64,000 bases of DNA from Sphingomonas sp. Leaf32 (GCF_001421765.1 NZ_LMLA01000008.1:124906-188905); one strand, 5' to 3'; counted from the first letter of the stretch, positions 54,342-63,124 are shown. Notes: a model not told the origin generated them from the sequence alone. Made by a program: numbers and translations.

Positions 54342-56096
54342 ATGACGACGAATCTTGAAGGAAGTGTTGCAGTTTCGCCGGAAGCCACCCCGACCGTGGA
54401 TGCGTTGCCGCGCCGGTTCGCGGACTTCGCGACGCTGGGCGACGCGATGGACTATGCGGCGCAGGGGTCGCGCGGGCTGAACTTCCACGATGCGCGTGGC
54501 GCGCTGAAGCGCCCCTACCCGTTCCGTGAGATGCGTGAGGATGCGCTGCAACAGGCATTTCGCCTGATCGCCAAGGGCGTGCGCCCGAACGACCGCATCG
54601 CGCTGGTCGCCGAAACCGGGCCGGAATTCGCCGCGCTGTTCTTCGGCGTCGTCTATGCCGGCGCCTGGCCGGTACCGCTGCCGCTGCCCACGTCGTTCGG
54701 CGGGCGCGAGGCCTATGTCGAACAGCTGCGCGTGCAGCTGGCCAGCTGTGATCCGAAAACGTTGTTCTACCCGGCCGAGCTGGAGGCGATGGCCGGTGAG
54801 GCGGCGCGGATCGCGGGCGTCGAAGGCATTGACTGGGAAAGCTTTTCGCTCGCCGAGGCGCCCGTCGTGGAGCTGCCGAAGGCGTTGAGCGACGATATCT
54901 GCTACCTGCAATATTCGAGCGGATCGACCCGCTTTCCGCACGGGACAGAGATTACCCATGCCGCGTTGTTGAACAACCTGTCGGCGCACAGCCACGGGAT
55001 GGAGCTGGCCGATCAGGATCGCTGCATTTCGTGGCTGCCCTGGTATCACGACATGGGGCTGGTCGGCTGCTTCCTGTCGGTCGTCGCCAACCAGGTATCG
55101 ACCGACTATTTGAAAACAGAGGATTTTGCCCGCCGCCCGCTGGCGTGGCTCGACCTCATCACCCGCAATACCGGCAATTCGATTTCCTACTCGCCGACCT
55201 TCGGCTACGACATCTGCGCGAGGCGGATGTCGAGCCAGACCAAGGCGGCGGACCGGTTCGACCTGTCGCGCTGGCGGCTGGCCGGGAACGGCGCGGACAT
55301 GATCCGGCCCGACGTGATGCAGTCGTTCGTCGACGCCTTCGCCGATGCCGGGTTCAAGGCGTCCGCCTTCCTGCCATCCTATGGCCTGGCGGAAGCGACG
55401 CTGGCGGTGGCGATCATGCCGCCGGGCGAAGGGATCATCGTCGAACTGGTTGAAGAGACGGAACTTTCCGGCGGCACCGGCCGCGCCGACCGGCCGCAGC
55501 GCTATCGTGCGATCGTCAATTGCGGGAAGCCGGTGAAGGACATGGCGATCGAAATCCGCGAGGAGGACGGCAGCCCCCTGCCCGAGCGCGCGATCGGCAA
55601 GGTCTGGTGCAAGGGACCATCGCTGATGAGCGGTTATTTCCGCGATCCGGAAGCGACGGCCGCGTGCATGGTCGATGGCTGGCTGGACACCGGGGACATG
55701 GGCTATCTGTCTGACGGATATGTCTATATCGTCGGGCGGGCCAAGGACATGATTATCGTCAACGGCAAGAATCACTGGCCGCAGGACATCGAATGGGCGG
55801 TGGAGCAGTTGCCGGGGTTCAAGGCCGGCGATATCGCCGCCTTCGCCATCACCACGCCGGGCGGGGAGGAAACGCCCGCCGTGCTGGTCCAGTGCCGGGC
55901 GTCGGACGAGGGCGAGCGCCAGCGGCTGCGCGAGGAAATTCGCGAGCGGGTGCGGTCGGTTACCGGCATGAATTGCGTCATCGAACTGGTCCCGCCACGC
56001 ACCCTGCCTCGCACGTCGTCGGGAAAGCTGAGCCGGGCCAAGGCGCGCAAATTGTACCTCGAGGGTGAGATCAAACCCTACGCCATCGCGGCCTGA
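54342..56096 (+). CDS. fatty acyl-AMP ligase (FAAL)
   Basis: 584 residues. It activates a fatty acid with ATP to acyl-AMP, usually for loading on an acyl carrier protein. Visible motifs are LQYSSGSTRFPHG (A3), WLPWYHDMGL, GWLDTGDMGYL and the catalytic Lys in RTSSGKLSRAKARKLY. The order and the MSGYFRDPEAT segment fit FAAL more than acyl-CoA synthetases. It is preceded by a divergent recX and stands as a single gene. In sphingomonads a related enzyme supports sphingolipid synthesis, but no serine palmitoyltransferase or carrier protein gene is nearby, so that role is only a possibility. Confidence 0.88.
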   Translation: MTTNLEGSVAVSPEATPTVDALPRRFADFATLGDAMDYAAQGSRGLNFHDARGALKRPYPFREMREDALQQAFRLIAKGVRPNDRIALVAETGPEFAALFFGVVYAGAWPVPLPLPTSFGGREAYVEQLRVQLASCDPKTLFYPAELEAMAGEAARIAGVEGIDWESFSLAEAPVVELPKALSDDICYLQYSSGSTRFPHGTEITHAALLNNLSAHSHGMELADQDRCISWLPWYHDMGLVGCFLSVVANQVSTDYLKTEDFARRPLAWLDLITRNTGNSISYSPTFGYDICARRMSSQTKAADRFDLSRWRLAGNGADMIRPDVMQSFVDAFADAGFKASAFLPSYGLAEATLAVAIMPPGEGIIVELVEETELSGGTGRADRPQRYRAIVNCGKPVKDMAIEIREEDGSPLPERAIGKVWCKGPSLMSGYFRDPEATAACMVDGWLDTGDMGYLSDGYVYIVGRAKDMIIVNGKNHWPQDIEWAVEQLPGFKAGDIAAFAITTPGGEETPAVLVQCRASDEGERQRLREEIRERVRSVTGMNCVIELVPPRTLPRTSSGKLSRAKARKLYLEGEIKPYAIAA

Positions 56097-56184
56097 TTTT
56101 TCGCTTTCCTACAGGGCTGCGCTTCCCTATCCCGGATTTGGCCTTGCCCTTCCGGTTCGACCGGGATAGAGGCCGCGTCCGCAC

Positions 56185-56260
56185 ACGAGTGTAGCTCAGC
56201 TGGTAGAGCATCGGTCTCCAAAACCGAGGGCCGGGGGTTCGAATCCCTCCACTCGTGCCA
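56185..56260 (+). tRNA. tRNA-Trp (anticodon CCA), CCA tail encoded
   Basis: A 76-base cloverleaf. The acceptor stem is ACGAGTG with CACTCGT, the anticodon stem-loop TCGGT-CTCCAAA-ACCGA gives CCA, and the T arm has GGTTCGAATCC. A tRNA-Trp gene commonly precedes secE-nusG; here two other genes intervene. Confidence 0.95.
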
Positions 56261-56309
56261 GCGCGCCGCCGCGCCGATCCCCGAAACTATTGGACTGGAT
56301 TCGCCGACG

Positions 56310-56888
56310 ATGTTCCGCGCGCTGTACGACTGGACGCTCCGCCTCGCCAATCATCGCCATGCGGTGCGCAGCCTGGCGGTCGTGTCGTTCTGCGAAAGCT
56401 CGTTCTTTCCGATCCCGCCCGACGTCGTGCTGGTGCCGGTCATTTTGCAGCATCGCAGCCGCGCGTATCAGATCGCGGCGATCTGTACGATCGCGTCGGT
56501 GCTGGGCGGTATGGTCGGCTATGCCATCGGATACTTCCTGTGGGACACGGTCGGCGCATGGGTCATCAACCTGTACGGGTTGCAGGACAAGGCGACCGCG
56601 TTCCAGGCGTCGTTCGCGAAATATGGCGCGGCGATCATCCTGCTGAAAGGGCTGACGCCGATCCCGTTCAAGCTGGTGACGATCGCGTCGGGCCTCGCCA
56701 AGTTCAATTTCGGGCTGTTCGTTCTGACCGCGGCGATCACCCGCGCCTTTCGCTTCTTCCTGATCGCCTTCCTGCTCAAGAAATACGGACAGCCGGTGCA
56801 GGACTTCATCGAAAAGCGGCTGACGCTGATCGGCCTGTTGTTGGTCGTGGCGCTGGTCGGCGGGTTCGCCGCGATCAGCCTGTTGTAA
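56310..56888 (+). CDS. YqaA-like DedA-family membrane protein
   Basis: 192 residues with about five hydrophobic segments. The family part includes FCESSFFPIPPDVVLVPVIL, then GGMVGYAIGYFLWD, KYGAAIILLKGLTPIPFKLV and ASGLAKFNFGLFV. DedA proteins are thought to help flip or recycle lipid carriers at the inner membrane. It starts 49 bases after tRNA-Trp and may be read from the tRNA promoter. Confidence 0.87.
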   Translation: MFRALYDWTLRLANHRHAVRSLAVVSFCESSFFPIPPDVVLVPVILQHRSRAYQIAAICTIASVLGGMVGYAIGYFLWDTVGAWVINLYGLQDKATAFQASFAKYGAAIILLKGLTPIPFKLVTIASGLAKFNFGLFVLTAAITRAFRFFLIAFLLKKYGQPVQDFIEKRLTLIGLLLVVALVGGFAAISLL

Positions 56889-56983
56889 CCGTTTCGGATA
56901 CGATTGCCGGAATCGTAACTTTCCCGAAACGACATGACCGCCATCTCCCCGCCAGCGCGACGATCGCGCAGAGGGGGGAAGAC

Positions 56984-57643
56984 ATGAAGCAGATGATGGT
57001 CGCCGCGTCGGCGGCAATGCTGGCCGCGACGCCGGCGCTGGCACAACAGGCTCCGGCGGAAAAGCCGTTCGATCCCTATGGCGATGGTGGCGAGGAAGTC
57101 ACCTATCGCGATCCGATGACCGGGTTCCGGGTCGAGGTGCTGGGCGGGTACGACCGGCTGGAGGTCAACTATATCGACGGCGACACCAAATATTATGATG
57201 GTGCCGACGGCATCCGCTATGGCGGCGAGATCGGGTATGACGTCGCGATCGGCGGCACGGTGCTGCTGGGGGCCTATGCCGGCTATGCCGGGGCGTCGAC
57301 GAAGCGGTGCGACGATGTCGGGCTGTTTACCGAATTGTGCCAGCGGGCCAAGGGCGAGTTGTCGGGCGGCGTCCGGCTGGGGCTGCGGGTCGCCGAGCGG
57401 GCGCAGTTGTACGGCAAGGTCGGCTATGCGTCGATGCCGCTGGAATTCGCGTTCAGCACCGACAAGACCACCGAGACCTATGCGGGGATGCAGTTCGGGC
57501 TGGGCGGGGAAGTCGGGTTGGGCAGCCGCGCGTTCGTGAAGGCCGAACTGGTCGCGACGAACTTCCGCACGAAGGACAAGATATATGAGGGGCTGAACTT
57601 CGACCGGCGCCATGCGGTGGCGGGGTTCGGCTATCGGTTCTGA
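56984..57643 (+). CDS. outer-membrane beta-barrel protein
   Basis: 219 residues. The signal peptide ends TPALAQQ (about 1-22). The mature protein alternates polar and hydrophobic residues over roughly eight strands and closes with HAVAGFGYRF, ending in the aromatic residue expected for BAM-dependent insertion. Strand-rich segments include VLGGYDRLEVNYI and GEVGLGSRAFVKAELVA. GAGGGGGG lies just before the ATG at 56984. It resembles small opacity-type porins of sphingomonads. The role is unknown. Confidence 0.85.
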   Translation: MKQMMVAASAAMLAATPALAQQAPAEKPFDPYGDGGEEVTYRDPMTGFRVEVLGGYDRLEVNYIDGDTKYYDGADGIRYGGEIGYDVAIGGTVLLGAYAGYAGASTKRCDDVGLFTELCQRAKGELSGGVRLGLRVAERAQLYGKVGYASMPLEFAFSTDKTTETYAGMQFGLGGEVGLGSRAFVKAELVATNFRTKDKIYEGLNFDRRHAVAGFGYRF

Positions 57644-57654
57644 GCGGGGAGGCG

Positions 57655-57729
57655 CGGCAGACGCTGCACGTTGCCCCGGACCGGATCGAGGTCGGATCGA
57701 CCTTCGGCTACGCCCGGTATTCGTTCTAA
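57655..57729 (+). pseudogene. remnant of an outer-membrane barrel C-terminus
   Basis: After the barrel gene stop, a different frame reads VAPDRIEVGSTFGYARYSF and then a TAA. This looks like the last strand and closing Phe of a second barrel gene, without the rest. The frame is closed by a stop at 57588, so no full protein is made. It may be a decayed tandem copy of the barrel gene. Confidence 0.4.
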
Positions 57730-57754
57730 TCGACGCCCCAAGCCTCTCCGCCAC

Positions 57755-57856
57755 CCCCGACTTGTTCCGGGGTCCACGGCGCGACAATCGGTGCGGTGTG
57801 CGCCTCTATCGAGCGCGATCGCGGCTCGGCGGACCCCGGAACACGTCCGGGGTGAC
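57755..57856. repeat. inverted repeat with CCCGGAACA cores
   Basis: GACTTGTTCCGGGGTCCA (left, about 57758-57775) and GGACCCCGGAACACGTC (right, about 57831-57847) are inverted near-copies about 55 bases apart, within a gap of about 480 bases before secE. GACCCCGGAACA-type repeats are frequent in sphingomonad intergenic DNA. Confidence 0.65.
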
Positions 57857-58119
57857 GATTGGGGCGGCGGCGGTGCTCCAGGGGCGAGGAACGGTTGTAA
57901 GCGAACGGGCTGTGGGACGGCGGGCGGCGGAACGGTGGTGGGCGAACCACTTGGCGGGCGGTGCGAACGGCCCCTGCCCCGCCCGCTTGCTTCCGGCGCG
58001 CGAGATCGCTAGATACCATGCCCAATCCGACAGCGTGGATGGGTCGCGCCGGTTCTGACAGGGACCGGACGGGGCCTTGTGTCCGGCAGTCGGTCGAACC
58101 GATAATGAAGGTCATGCTC

Positions 58120-58317
58120 GTGGCGAAAGTTACCCCCGTCGAATTCATGCGGCAGGTCCGGGCCGAAACCGCCAAGGTGACGTGGCCGACGCGCAAGGAA
58201 ACGGTGATGACCGCGGTGATGGTCGTCATCATGACCACGTTGCTGGCGGTATTCTTCCTCGGCGTGGATTCGGCGTTCGACGCGATCGTCAAGGGCTTGC
58301 TGAAGCTCGCGCAGTAA
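58120..58317 (+). CDS. secE: preprotein translocase subunit SecE
   Basis: 65 residues. SecE clamps the SecY channel in the inner membrane. The cytoplasmic helix reads PVEFMRQVRAETAKVTWPTR and the single membrane helix TAVMVVIMTTLLAVFFLGV. The GTG at 58120 gives the usual alphaproteobacterial length; ATG codons at 58105 and 58114 would add up to five residues. nusG follows after 35 bases, the conserved secE-nusG order. Confidence 0.93.
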   Translation: MAKVTPVEFMRQVRAETAKVTWPTRKETVMTAVMVVIMTTLLAVFFLGVDSAFDAIVKGLLKLAQ

Positions 58318-58352
58318 CCGCCGTCGCACCCCCCATAGCTTTAAGGACACCC

Positions 58353-58892
58353 ATGTCGCGCTGGTACATCATTCACGCCTATTCCGGGTTCGAGGGCAAG
58401 GTCCGCGATTCGATCCTCACCGAAGCGACGCGCCTCGGCCTCGACCATGCGGTCGAGGCGATCGAAGTCCCCACCGAGAATGTGACCGAAGTCCGTCGCG
58501 GCAAGAAGGTGCAGTCCGAGCGCAAGTTCATGCCCGGTTACGTGCTGGCGAAGCTGGACCTGAGCGACCAGGTCTATCACCTCGTCAAGAACACGCCGAA
58601 GGTCACGGGCTTCCTGGGATCGTCGGGCAAGCCGCAGGCGATCAGCGAGGCGGAAGCCACGCGGATGCTGAACAGCAAGGAAGAGGCCGCCGCCTCGCCC
58701 ACCAAGCAGAAGATCAAGGTCGATTTCGAGATCGGCGATTCGGTCAAGGTGCTGGACGGCCCGTTCGCGAGCTTCAACGGCGTGGTCGAGGAACTGGACT
58801 TCGACAAGTCGAAGGTGAAGGTTTCGGTGTCGATCTTCGGGCGGGCAACGCCGGTGGAACTGGATTTCGAGCAGGTGGAACGAAGCAAGTAA
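58353..58892 (+). CDS. nusG: transcription termination/antitermination protein NusG
   Basis: 179 residues. The NGN domain (about 1-115) starts RWYIIHAYSGFEGKVRDSI and contains ERKFMPGYVLAKLD and VTGFLGSSGKPQ. The C-terminal KOW domain (about 125-178) has FEIGDSVKVLDGPFASFNG, which contacts Rho or ribosomal protein S10. TAAGGAC lies before the ATG at 58353. In most bacteria rplK follows directly; here an intrinsic terminator and two minus-strand genes separate them. Confidence 0.96.
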   Translation: MSRWYIIHAYSGFEGKVRDSILTEATRLGLDHAVEAIEVPTENVTEVRRGKKVQSERKFMPGYVLAKLDLSDQVYHLVKNTPKVTGFLGSSGKPQAISEAEATRMLNSKEEAAASPTKQKIKVDFEIGDSVKVLDGPFASFNGVVEELDFDKSKVKVSVSIFGRATPVELDFEQVERSK

Positions 58893-58956
58893 GGCAAAGC
58901 CGAAACTTGCTGTCCGCACACGAATAGCGAACGCTATTCGTGAGACGGCGGACACT

Positions 58957-58982
58957 GGCCGGCGGGTACAACCCGACCGACG
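58957..58982. other. GGCCGG-hairpin-ACCGACG module after nusG
   Basis: GGCCGGCGGG, a short loop and CCCGACCGACG form a small hairpin with fixed flanks. The same flanks and stem occur after rplA at 62985-63015. A palindrome CACGAATAGCG-AA-CGCTATTCGTG (about 58918-58941) precedes it and the nusG terminator follows. Confidence 0.55.
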
Positions 58983-58987
58983 TTAGC

Positions 58988-59018
58988 GGCGTAGGGCGAA
59001 GGCCCTGCGCCGTTTTTT
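58988..59018 (+). terminator. intrinsic terminator after nusG
   Basis: GGCGTAGGGC pairs with GCCCTGCGCC (one G-T pair) around GAAG and is followed by a G and six T. Confidence 0.88.
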
Positions 59019-59063
59019 GTTCATGTTGAGAGGGTTCCCGGCGATTATAGCAACGGAGCATAG

Positions 59064-60734
59064 CTAGTTAGGTATTCCTTGACGGCAGGAGTCCAGAAGC
59101 CATGATGCTATGTCGTTCATGAATTTCCATACATCATTATCCTCAGGCTTAACATAATTTAGCGCATCGGGATCCTCTCCCATGGCCTCAAACATGGGAA
59201 TTAGCCATGTCGGTCCATGCCCTCCATTATGAACAGACGGCAACCATTTTTCCAATTCTCCTCGACGCACTACAAAGGCACCGTACTTTTCAATTTGATC
59301 AAAATAATTATCAGCAGCTATCTTGTCACTTCCTGACAAAACCTCAGTTCCCCCATTTATCTTCCAATTACTATCCGACGAACTCAATGCACCCAAAACA
59401 GATAATCGTAGCATATTTAAGCTGGCTTGCTGCAGTTCCGGTATCTCCGCAGCATCGAAAAATCTCGTTGCAACGCCCCCACCCTCTTTGATTACATCTA
59501 GATCGTAAATGGCCGCAGCAGGTATTCCCAATGATCGAAGCGGCTTGATGATAAGCGGTATCGTTTGTTTGTTCTGAGCATTGATGAATATACAGTTTGG
59601 GATACCAGCACCAATAGCTTGTAGTCGCTCGTTGATTTCCTGATAAAATGCTCGGTCAGCATCCCCCTCAGTGACCACCACACTTTCATAGAACAACGCG
59701 GAAATAACACCTGTCGACCTTAAAAGCGGATTTCTCATCAATTTCTTGATTTCTTCGGAAGGCAAAAGGCGTGCAGTTGCGACTCCTTCCCTATAGGTCA
59801 GCCTAATAACATTCATTTGCACGCCCGATTGTATGCATCCCATCAGAAATTGCGCACTATGCGTAGATACAAACATCTGCTTATTGCTTGACGCTAAAGA
59901 TCTAGATATTTCGCGCCCCATATTGAATGCTAGCGCCGGATGCAAAAATGCCTCCGGTTCATCCATTAGTAATATTTCTGGATTGCCTGCCAATATCTCA
60001 GAAAGAACTCCAGTGAACGCCTTTGCCCCGTCGCTTGCCTCTTCGACTAGCTGTGCGTTAGAGTGGAATTTGAGGGACGCATTACCCAACCCACGCTCAA
60101 GATCAGCACTCTCCGGCTCTGTCGGAGAGAGTCGCAGCCGCAATGTGCCAAGCTTTGTTGGATCAATAACAGCATACCCACCCAAACTCTTATATACGAG
60201 CTGGCGATACTTCTTACGAAGATTGTCATCTTTAAAAAGATGTTGAAATGTCGAAACCGCTGGCTGTTGAAGGTCCCCACCCGCTTGAGGATCAGCAAGT
60301 GAAATTCTATTCTTCCCGTCTAGAGTTTTTGTTCTAACGCCAGAATACGCTGCTGCAAAATAGTGCCTGTGAGTGAAGTCGTTTGGATTTCGGAGAGCAT
60401 TTTCAAGCATAATTTTGCTTACCTGAGAAACCGAACCTCTCTGATTAACGAACATGTGCCCGGAATATAGACTTTGACCAGCGGGTGCCCTGACCTCGAG
60501 TGAATCCAGCAGAATTTGTACTGCATGGTAATCAAATTCTTTAAATTTTATACTTTTTATAATAACATCAGATGGTACCATAGTACCATTCATACATTGA
60601 TGAGCTATTTCGCTTATCATCTTGCTCTTGCCGGAATTGTTAGGACCTATAACAACGGTAAGGGACTTAGGCTCAAAGCGGAGCGGCTGCTCACCCAAAC
60701 TTGATCCGAAATTTAGTTCTATATCTTCAATCAT
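59064..60734 (-). CDS. OLD-family AAA ATPase-TOPRIM nuclease
   Basis: 556 residues. The ATPase domain has Walker A GPNNSGKS (30-37), the signature region around EEASDGAKAFTGVL, Walker B EILLMDEPEAFLHP and the switch His in FVSTHSAQFL. The C-terminal TOPRIM domain has the catalytic Glu in VVVTEGDADRAFY and acidic residues in IYDLDV. OLD enzymes are DNA nucleases, many of them in phage defence; no GajB helicase or retron partner is adjacent, so it looks like a stand-alone class 1 member. The gene is much richer in A and T than all its neighbours, with many A- or T-ending codons, pointing to recent transfer. The ATG at 60734 follows the family N-terminus. Confidence 0.88.
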   Translation of the reverse strand: MIEDIELNFGSSLGEQPLRFEPKSLTVVIGPNNSGKSKMISEIAHQCMNGTMVPSDVIIKSIKFKEFDYHAVQILLDSLEVRAPAGQSLYSGHMFVNQRGSVSQVSKIMLENALRNPNDFTHRHYFAAAYSGVRTKTLDGKNRISLADPQAGGDLQQPAVSTFQHLFKDDNLRKKYRQLVYKSLGGYAVIDPTKLGTLRLRLSPTEPESADLERGLGNASLKFHSNAQLVEEASDGAKAFTGVLSEILAGNPEILLMDEPEAFLHPALAFNMGREISRSLASSNKQMFVSTHSAQFLMGCIQSGVQMNVIRLTYREGVATARLLPSEEIKKLMRNPLLRSTGVISALFYESVVVTEGDADRAFYQEINERLQAIGAGIPNCIFINAQNKQTIPLIIKPLRSLGIPAAAIYDLDVIKEGGGVATRFFDAAEIPELQQASLNMLRLSVLGALSSSDSNWKINGGTEVLSGSDKIAADNYFDQIEKYGAFVVRRGELEKWLPSVHNGGHGPTWLIPMFEAMGEDPDALNYVKPEDNDVWKFMNDIASWLLDSCRQGIPN

Positions 60735-60832
60735 GCACCACCTCAGAACCAAAATAAGTACGGCAACATTTTGAAGATTAAGCAAAATAATACCGGTTGC
60801 AAACAGATGCAGTTGGGGATTTCGCTGAAATC

Positions 60833-61654
60833 TCACCCCTTCCGCAACGCAATCTCCAACGCCACCTCCCAGCCCCCCGGCTCCCATTGGCTGCGTCGCC
60901 CACCCCGCCGCCACTCCAGCTGCGCATATTCCACCATCCGCATCTCCTCCTCGGCCAGCAGCAGCCCGGCGCGATAGTCCTTCGCCTTGCGTGCGATAAA
61001 ATCCGCGTTGCTCTCGCCGCGCTTCGGGGCGAGGTCGGGTTCGGCCAGCCCTTTCGCGCGCTTGTCGTTCCACGCGATCATCTGCATCGCCTGCGCGACG
61101 GTCATCGGCGGGATCGGCGGGGGATCGTTGTGGCGCCAATGGTCGTGGGTGCTGCTTTCGGGCAGGCTGCTTTCGAGCAGCGCCAGTTCCAGTCGTTCCG
61201 ACCCCAACGCCAGTGCCACGCGCATCTCGCGGGCGAAGCCGGAATTGTGGCGGGCGCGGGCGTAGAAGCTCGAATGCGCGAAGCCGGCGGCGGCTGCGGA
61301 GAGGCGGACATTGGCGGTGGCGCTCAAGGCGGCGAGGAAGCGTTGTTCGGCGTCGCGGTCGATGGTGCGGGCTTTCGAGACGCGCAGTTGCAGGCGGCCT
61401 TTCGACCGGACGACGCGCGCCGGGCCTTGGGTGCGCTCCGGATCGGACAGGCGGGCGGCGGCGAGGGTCAGCGCCGCCTCCCACCTTTGGGCGAAGTCTG
61501 GGTCGGCGTTGCGGCGCTTGGTGAGCATCGAGCGGTTGAGGCCGGTCGCGCGGGCGGCGTCTCTTGCATTGCCGCTGCGTTCGAGTTCGGTCAGGAACGC
61601 GGCGTTTTGCAGCGCCTGCTTGCGGGAATAGGGGCGTGGCTTGGGTCCGGGCAT
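60833..61654 (-). CDS. protein with two helix-turn-helix repeats, function unknown
   Basis: 273 residues of normal high-GC composition. Two similar segments, SGNARDAARATGLNRSMLTK (about 27-46) and ATANVRLSAAAAGFAHSSFY (about 112-131), look like helix-turn-helix units of the kind seen in phage terminase small subunits and in small sphingomonad proteins. The rest is basic and helical. The start at 61654 follows from MPGPKPRPYSRKQ. It lies between the OLD gene and rplK. A DNA-binding role is inferred; no partner is visible. Confidence 0.7.
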   Translation of the reverse strand: MPGPKPRPYSRKQALQNAAFLTELERSGNARDAARATGLNRSMLTKRRNADPDFAQRWEAALTLAAARLSDPERTQGPARVVRSKGRLQLRVSKARTIDRDAEQRFLAALSATANVRLSAAAAGFAHSSFYARARHNSGFAREMRVALALGSERLELALLESSLPESSTHDHWRHNDPPPIPPMTVAQAMQMIAWNDKRAKGLAEPDLAPKRGESNADFIARKAKDYRAGLLLAEEEMRMVEYAQLEWRRGGRRSQWEPGGWEVALEIALRKG

Positions 61655-61807
61655 GGGACTACCGGATCAGGCGGAATCCAACATTGCAAGGGGGCGGCGT
61701 TTGCGCTAAGCGCGCCGCTTCCCAAACGACAGTTTTGGAAACCATGGCGGGAGGCCGGTCCGGCAGGACCGCGCCGCACGAACCGCTAAACTTGAAAGAG
61801 AGTGAAC

Positions 61808-62245
61808 ATGGCCAAGAAGATTACCGGCTATATCAAGCTGCAGGTGCCGGCGGGCGAAGCCAAGCCGTCGCCGCCGATCGGCCCGGCGCTGGGTCAGCGC
61901 GGCGTGAACATCATGGAATTCTGCAAGGCGTTCAACGCGCAGACCTCCAGCGGTGACATTTCGAAGGGCACCCCGCTGCCCACGATCATCACCGTCTATG
62001 CCGACCGCTCGTTCAGCTTCGAGACGAAGACGCCGCCGGCGACCTATCTCATCAAGCAGGCGATCAACCTGAAGTCGGGTTCGAAGGAACCGGGCAAGGT
62101 GAAGGCCGGCAGCATCAAGCGGTCGCAGCTGAGCGAGATCGCCACGATGAAGATGAAGGATCTGAACGCCAACGACATCGACGCGGCGACGAAGATCATC
62201 GAAGGTTCGGCCCGCGCGATGGGCCTCGAAGTGGTGGAGGGTTAA
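61808..62245 (+). CDS. rplK: 50S ribosomal protein L11
   Basis: 145 residues. L11 binds 23S rRNA at the GTPase centre and is needed for RelA activation. The N-terminal domain reads [20 protein letters not shown], with the conserved Pro-rich turn, and the rRNA-binding C-terminal domain ends [20 protein letters not shown]. The ATG at 61808 gives the usual [10 protein letters not shown] start; a GTG two codons upstream is less likely. rplA follows four bases after the stop. With nusG no longer adjacent, a promoter must lie in 61655-61807. Confidence 0.97.
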   Translation: MAKKITGYIKLQVPAGEAKPSPPIGPALGQRGVNIMEFCKAFNAQTSSGDISKGTPLPTIITVYADRSFSFETKTPPATYLIKQAINLKSGSKEPGKVKAGSIKRSQLSEIATMKMKDLNANDIDAATKIIEGSARAMGLEVVEG

Positions 62246-62249
62246 GATA

Positions 62250-62948
62250 GTGGCCAAGCTGACCAAGAAGGCGAAGACCCTCGCCACCGCGATCGATCGC
62301 GAAAAGCTGTACGGTGTCGATGAAGCCATCGCGCTTGCCCGCACCCATGCGACCGCCAAGTTCGACGAGACGATCGAAGTCGCGCTGAACCTGGGCGTCG
62401 ATCCGCGTCACGCCGACCAGATGGTCCGCGGCGTGGTGACCCTGCCCAAGGGCACCGGCAAGACCGTGCGCGTCGGCGTGTTCGCGCGCGGCGCGAAGGC
62501 CGAGGAAGCCACCGCGGCGGGTGCCGATGTGGTGGGTGCCGAGGACCTGATGGACGCGATCCAGGGCGGCAAGATCGACTTCGATCGCTGCATCGCGACC
62601 CCGGACATGATGGGTCTGGTCGGTCGTCTCGGCAAGATCCTGGGTCCCAAGGGCCTGATGCCGAACCCGAAGCTGGGCACGGTCACCATGAACGTCGCGG
62701 CTGCGGTCGAGGCGGCCAAGGGCGGCCAGGTGGAATACCGCGTCGAAAAGGCCGGCATCATCCATTCGGGCATCGGCAAGGCGTCGTTCTCGGCCGCTGA
62801 TCTCCGCGAAAACTTCGACGCACTGGTCGATGCGGTGGTGAAGGCCAAGCCGTCGGGCGCCAAGGGCAAGTATGTCCGCAAGGTTGCGGTCAGCTCGTCG
62901 ATGGGCCCGGGGATCAAGGTCGACACGGCCGAGGTCGCAGGCGCGTAA
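62250..62948 (+). CDS. rplA: 50S ribosomal protein L1
   Basis: 232 residues from a GTG start. L1 forms the ribosomal stalk at the E site and represses its own operon by binding its mRNA. The sequence has [40 protein letters not shown] and [20 protein letters not shown], all diagnostic. rplJ-rplL do not follow within the window; instead a structured module and an intrinsic terminator close the unit. Confidence 0.97.
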   Translation: MAKLTKKAKTLATAIDREKLYGVDEAIALARTHATAKFDETIEVALNLGVDPRHADQMVRGVVTLPKGTGKTVRVGVFARGAKAEEATAAGADVVGAEDLMDAIQGGKIDFDRCIATPDMMGLVGRLGKILGPKGLMPNPKLGTVTMNVAAAVEAAKGGQVEYRVEKAGIIHSGIGKASFSAADLRENFDALVDAVVKAKPSGAKGKYVRKVAVSSSMGPGIKVDTAEVAGA

Positions 62949-62956
62949 GCGCCGAC

Positions 62957-63040
62957 GCCGTGCCGCAGGGCACGGCCCGAGGCCGGCCGGCGGGGGCGCA
63001 AGCTCCCGACCGACGACGCGGGATTTACTCCCGCGTCGGC
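62957..63040. other. structured module after rplA (three hairpins)
   Basis: A hairpin GCCGTGCC-GCAG-GGCACGGC (62957-62976) is followed by GGCCGGCGGG...CCCGACCGACG (62985-63015), which shares its flanks with the module after nusG. A third hairpin has CGACGCGGGA and its complement (about 63015-63039). Confidence 0.6.
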
Positions 63041-63053
63041 CGACAAGAAAACA

Positions 63054-63087
63054 GGGGTCGGAGGCTTTGCGCTTCCGGCCCCTTTTT
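63054..63087 (+). terminator. intrinsic terminator after rplA
   Basis: GGGGTCGGAGGC pairs with GCTTCCGGCCCC using two G-T pairs around a five-base loop, and is followed by five T. Confidence 0.85.
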
Positions 63088-63124
63088 CTTGGGTCACGGC
63101 TGGAGCCGGCAGCACCCGACACAA

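Noticed and set aside
56078..56350. Minus-strand open frame with WRDSNPRPSVLETDALPAEL-like text
   Set aside because: It is the antisense translation of tRNA-Trp, not a protein gene.
59064..60734. Gabija or retron system
   Set aside because: The OLD-type ATPase-TOPRIM is present but no UvrD-like helicase (GajB), reverse transcriptase or retron RNA is adjacent.
60735..61484. In-frame extension of the OLD gene far upstream
   Set aside because: The extra text is Arg/Gly/Pro-rich and is an alternative frame of the two-HTH gene; the OLD N-terminus starts at 60734.
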